From: Parabacteroides goldsteinii
Lineage (GTDB): Bacteria > Bacteroidota > Bacteroidia > Bacteroidales > Tannerellaceae
DNA: 64,000 nucleotides
Assembly: GCF_015550595.1 (NCBI RefSeq)
Contig: NZ_JADNBB010000010.1
Location: forward strand, 1-64,000
Direction of reading: 5' to 3'
Shown: one piece after another, positions 62,260-64,000 of the stretch
How positions within the stretch are numbered: the first letter of the stretch is position 1
Layout of the letters: the number at the start of each line of letters is the position of its first letter
The notes under the pieces: model-generated
Seen by the model: only the letters and a program-made list of their open reading frames with translations
The model's database searches: none
What the model was told of the DNA's origin: nothing
Translations under genes and position numbers: made by a program

Positions 62260-63024
62260 TTATTCTTCTACACCAGCCAGTTCCGGGTCGATCATAATAC
62301 GTCCGCAATATTCGCAAACGATTACTTTCTTACGCAACTTGATATCCATTTGTTTCTGGGGCGGGATCTTGTTGAAGCAACCACCACAGGCATCACGTTG
62401 GATATAAACAACAGCCAAACCGTTACGAGCCCCCTTACGGATACGCTTGAATGCAGTAAGCAAACGTGGTTCAATTGTAGTTTCCAGCTTTTTAGCCTTT
62501 TCGCGCAGTCTTTCTTCTTCCTGCTTTGTTTCAGAAATAATTTCATCCAGTTCGCTCTTCTTCTGAACCAGATCAGCCTTACGACCATCCAATCTTTCAG
62601 TCAGCTGGGCAATTTCTTCTTTCTTATGACTAATCGACTCACCGAATTCGCGGATCTTCTTTTCAGAAAATTCTATCTCAAGTCCCTGGAATTCGATTTC
62701 TTTTGACAAGTTATCAAATTCACGGTTATTACGTACGTTATCCAGTTGCGATTTATATCTCTCAATCAGACCGGTAGACTCAGTGATTCTGTGTTTCTGT
62801 TCAACAACAGCATTCTCATAATCCTGGATCTCCGTCTGATAGTTCTGAAGACGGGTTTCCAATCCTACAATCTCATCTTCCAGGTCCTGAACTTCCAGGG
62901 GAAGCTCTCCACGAAGCGTTTTGATCTTATCAATTTCAGTCATCATCGTCTGAAGTTGATACAGCGTAGAAAGCTTTTCTTCAACTGTATACTCTTTTTC
63001 AGCTGATTGTTTATCTGTAGCCAT
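62260..63024 (-). CDS. Coiled-coil protein with C4-type zinc ribbon
   Basis: 254 residues. Residues ~20-190 are heptad-rich, charged helices forming a long antiparallel coiled coil. The C-terminus carries a zinc ribbon with CGGC (C213, C216) and CEYC (C237, C240). It belongs to the widespread bacterial family of coiled-coil zinc-ribbon proteins, proposed to bind nucleic acid; the role is not established. It sits 1 bp after the Nif3-like gene, a pairing seen in many Bacteroidota, so the two are co-transcribed. Confidence 0.88.
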   Translation of the reverse strand: MATDKQSAEKEYTVEEKLSTLYQLQTMMTEIDKIKTLRGELPLEVQDLEDEIVGLETRLQNYQTEIQDYENAVVEQKHRITESTGLIERYKSQLDNVRNNREFDNLSKEIEFQGLEIEFSEKKIREFGESISHKKEEIAQLTERLDGRKADLVQKKSELDEIISETKQEEERLREKAKKLETTIEPRLLTAFKRIRKGARNGLAVVYIQRDACGGCFNKIPPQKQMDIKLRKKVIVCEYCGRIMIDPELAGVEE

Positions 63025-63025
63025 T

Positions 63026-64000
63026 CTATAAATATTTTACCGGGTTTGAATTAACATTTGAAAAATGTACGGCAAAGGTAGGGAATTTTTTCGATATTAT
63101 GTTATAAAAGATGTCTTTTGTACATACTTCTGACTCATAATGGCCTATTACAGCCAACAGAATACTGTCTTCAACATCGTAAAAGTCATTGTATTTAGCT
63201 TCTCCGGTGATGAAGATATCCGCACCATATGCAATCGCATCCTTAATCAGAAATGCACCGGCTCCACCACACAAAGCTACTTCACGTATCGGTTTACCGG
63301 TAAAAGCAGAATGCTTCACGCACCCCACCTGAAACAGTCCTTTGATTCGTTCGAGAAAACTCAGTTCGTCTTCTTCCACAGGCAACTCTCCCACTACCCC
63401 AGAGCCGACCTGATCCCAGGTATTACTCAACGGATAGAAGTCGAATACCGGCTCTTCATACGGATGCACTGAAAGTAGAGCGCGTGTAATGGTTGCCTTG
63501 CGGAAAGCAGGAAGTATCGTTTCGATACGTATCTCCTTTTCCACATGCAGTTCACCTTGTTCACCACAGAAAGGATTGGTACCTTCACCTGCACGAAAAG
63601 TGCCACTACCTTGCAGATTAAAACTACAGGAGTCATAAGCTCCAACATTTCCGGCCCCGGCATTAAACAGGGTGGTTCGCACCAATTCGGCATATGCCTC
63701 GGGAACAAATGTAACCAGTTTCAACAATACACCTTTCTGCGGACTAAGGACACGTACATTTTCCAATCCGATCAGTTCAGCCAAGCGAAAGTTAACACCA
63801 CCGGCTGCATTATCGAGATTAGTATGCGCAGAATAGACCACCAGATCGTACTTACACGCTCGCATCATGCAACGCTCGATATAGGTGGAACCAGTCAGCG
63901 ACTTAAAAGCTTTAAAGGCTAAAGGATGGTGAGAAATAATCAGATTACACCCCAGTTCTACAGCCTCGTCAATCACTTCTTCCGTGACATCCAGGCAAAG
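63026..64000 (-). CDS. Nif3-like dinuclear metal-binding protein (5' end beyond window)
   Basis: The reading frame stays open to the window edge (324 codons plus stop seen); the true start lies outside. Visible segments: LCLDVTEEVIDEAVELGCNLIISHHPLAFK, with the metal-binding HHP, then VYSAHTNLDNAAGGVN with a further His, and near the end ITGEAKYNDFYD and VIGHYESE with the last metal ligands. A middle insert (~110-220) is the YqfO-like domain with HPYEEPVFDFYP. Nif3/YbgI proteins form hexameric toroids with a dinuclear metal site; annotated as GTP cyclohydrolase type 2-like, but the function is uncertain. Confidence 0.9.
   Translation of the reverse strand, partial: LCLDVTEEVIDEAVELGCNLIISHHPLAFKAFKSLTGSTYIERCMMRACKYDLVVYSAHTNLDNAAGGVNFRLAELIGLENVRVLSPQKGVLLKLVTFVPEAYAELVRTTLFNAGAGNVGAYDSCSFNLQGSGTFRAGEGTNPFCGEQGELHVEKEIRIETILPAFRKATITRALLSVHPYEEPVFDFYPLSNTWDQVGSGVVGELPVEEDELSFLERIKGLFQVGCVKHSAFTGKPIREVALCGGAGAFLIKDAIAYGADIFITGEAKYNDFYDVEDSILLAVIGHYESEVCTKDIFYNIISKKFPTFAVHFSNVNSNPVKYL

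Overview
The window reads as chromosomal DNA of a gut Bacteroidota, most likely a Parabacteroides or close Bacteroidales relative. This rests on housekeeping promoters with a TAnnTTTG -7 box instead of a sigma70 -10, stand-alone RRM RNA-binding proteins, a secreted GH92 glycosidase, a Rho factor with a long Asn-rich insert, and the general gene repertoire. The genus is an inference. No tRNA, rRNA, CRISPR array, transposase or phage gene was seen.

Layout. 0-3.5 kb: two near-identical RRM genes, then two membrane-anchored AraC-type regulators. 3.5-27.7 kb (all minus strand): a large export cluster with eight MacB/FtsX-type permeases of about 775-795 aa, one LolD/MacB-type ATPase, one membrane-fusion protein and one TolC-type channel. 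27.9-30.6 kb: a divergent two-component system (NtrC-type sigma54 activator plus kinase). 30.7-36.8 kb: an Nramp metal transporter, a DedA protein, GlnRS, a TPR protein and a DUF368 protein. 36.8-37.1 kb: a short orphan sigma54-promoted transcription unit, proposed as a regulatory RNA. 37.1-44.2 kb (minus): a second exporter (TolC-like protein, NEW3-domain protein, ABC-2 ATPase and two permeases). 44.5-49.5 kb: GH92, then a second kinase/NtrC-type regulator pair. 49.7-52.5 kb: a 2-oxoacid:ferredoxin oxidoreductase operon with an embedded 56-aa membrane protein. 52.6-64 kb: a putative porin, a solute-binding protein, an orphan PAS kinase, a DEAD-box helicase, Rho, TilS, a zinc-ribbon protein and a truncated Nif3-like gene.

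How it fits together. Each export transcription unit of the first cluster begins with a minus-strand -24/-12 (sigma54) promoter, TGGCAyG-N4-TTGN or a close variant. About 47-58 bp upstream of it lies a pair of 17-bp palindromic sites (consensus near TGTCTAAwwATTAGACA). The two sites of a pair always start exactly 21 bp apart. The adjacent NtrC-type regulator is the obvious candidate to bind them. The same architecture occurs a sixth time at 37029-37135, where no protein gene follows. Instead there are about 190 nt of successive hairpins ending in a terminator that abuts the DUF368 stop codon. This is the best candidate for an undescribed element: a sigma54/NtrC-controlled small RNA belonging to an envelope/export regulon. 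The second exporter has its own sigma54 promoter, preceded by a different 17-bp palindrome (TTACCCAATTTGGGTAA), again with a second copy 21 bp away. The second NtrC-type regulator is its likely activator.

Other non-coding features are two nearly identical REP-like cassettes of about 190 bp, one in each exporter region, and a run of hairpin repeats with a 22-bp period between the second exporter's first two genes. Several annotated starts were moved to internal ATG codons because upstream extensions began at TTG/GTG or lay upstream of the predicted transcription start.
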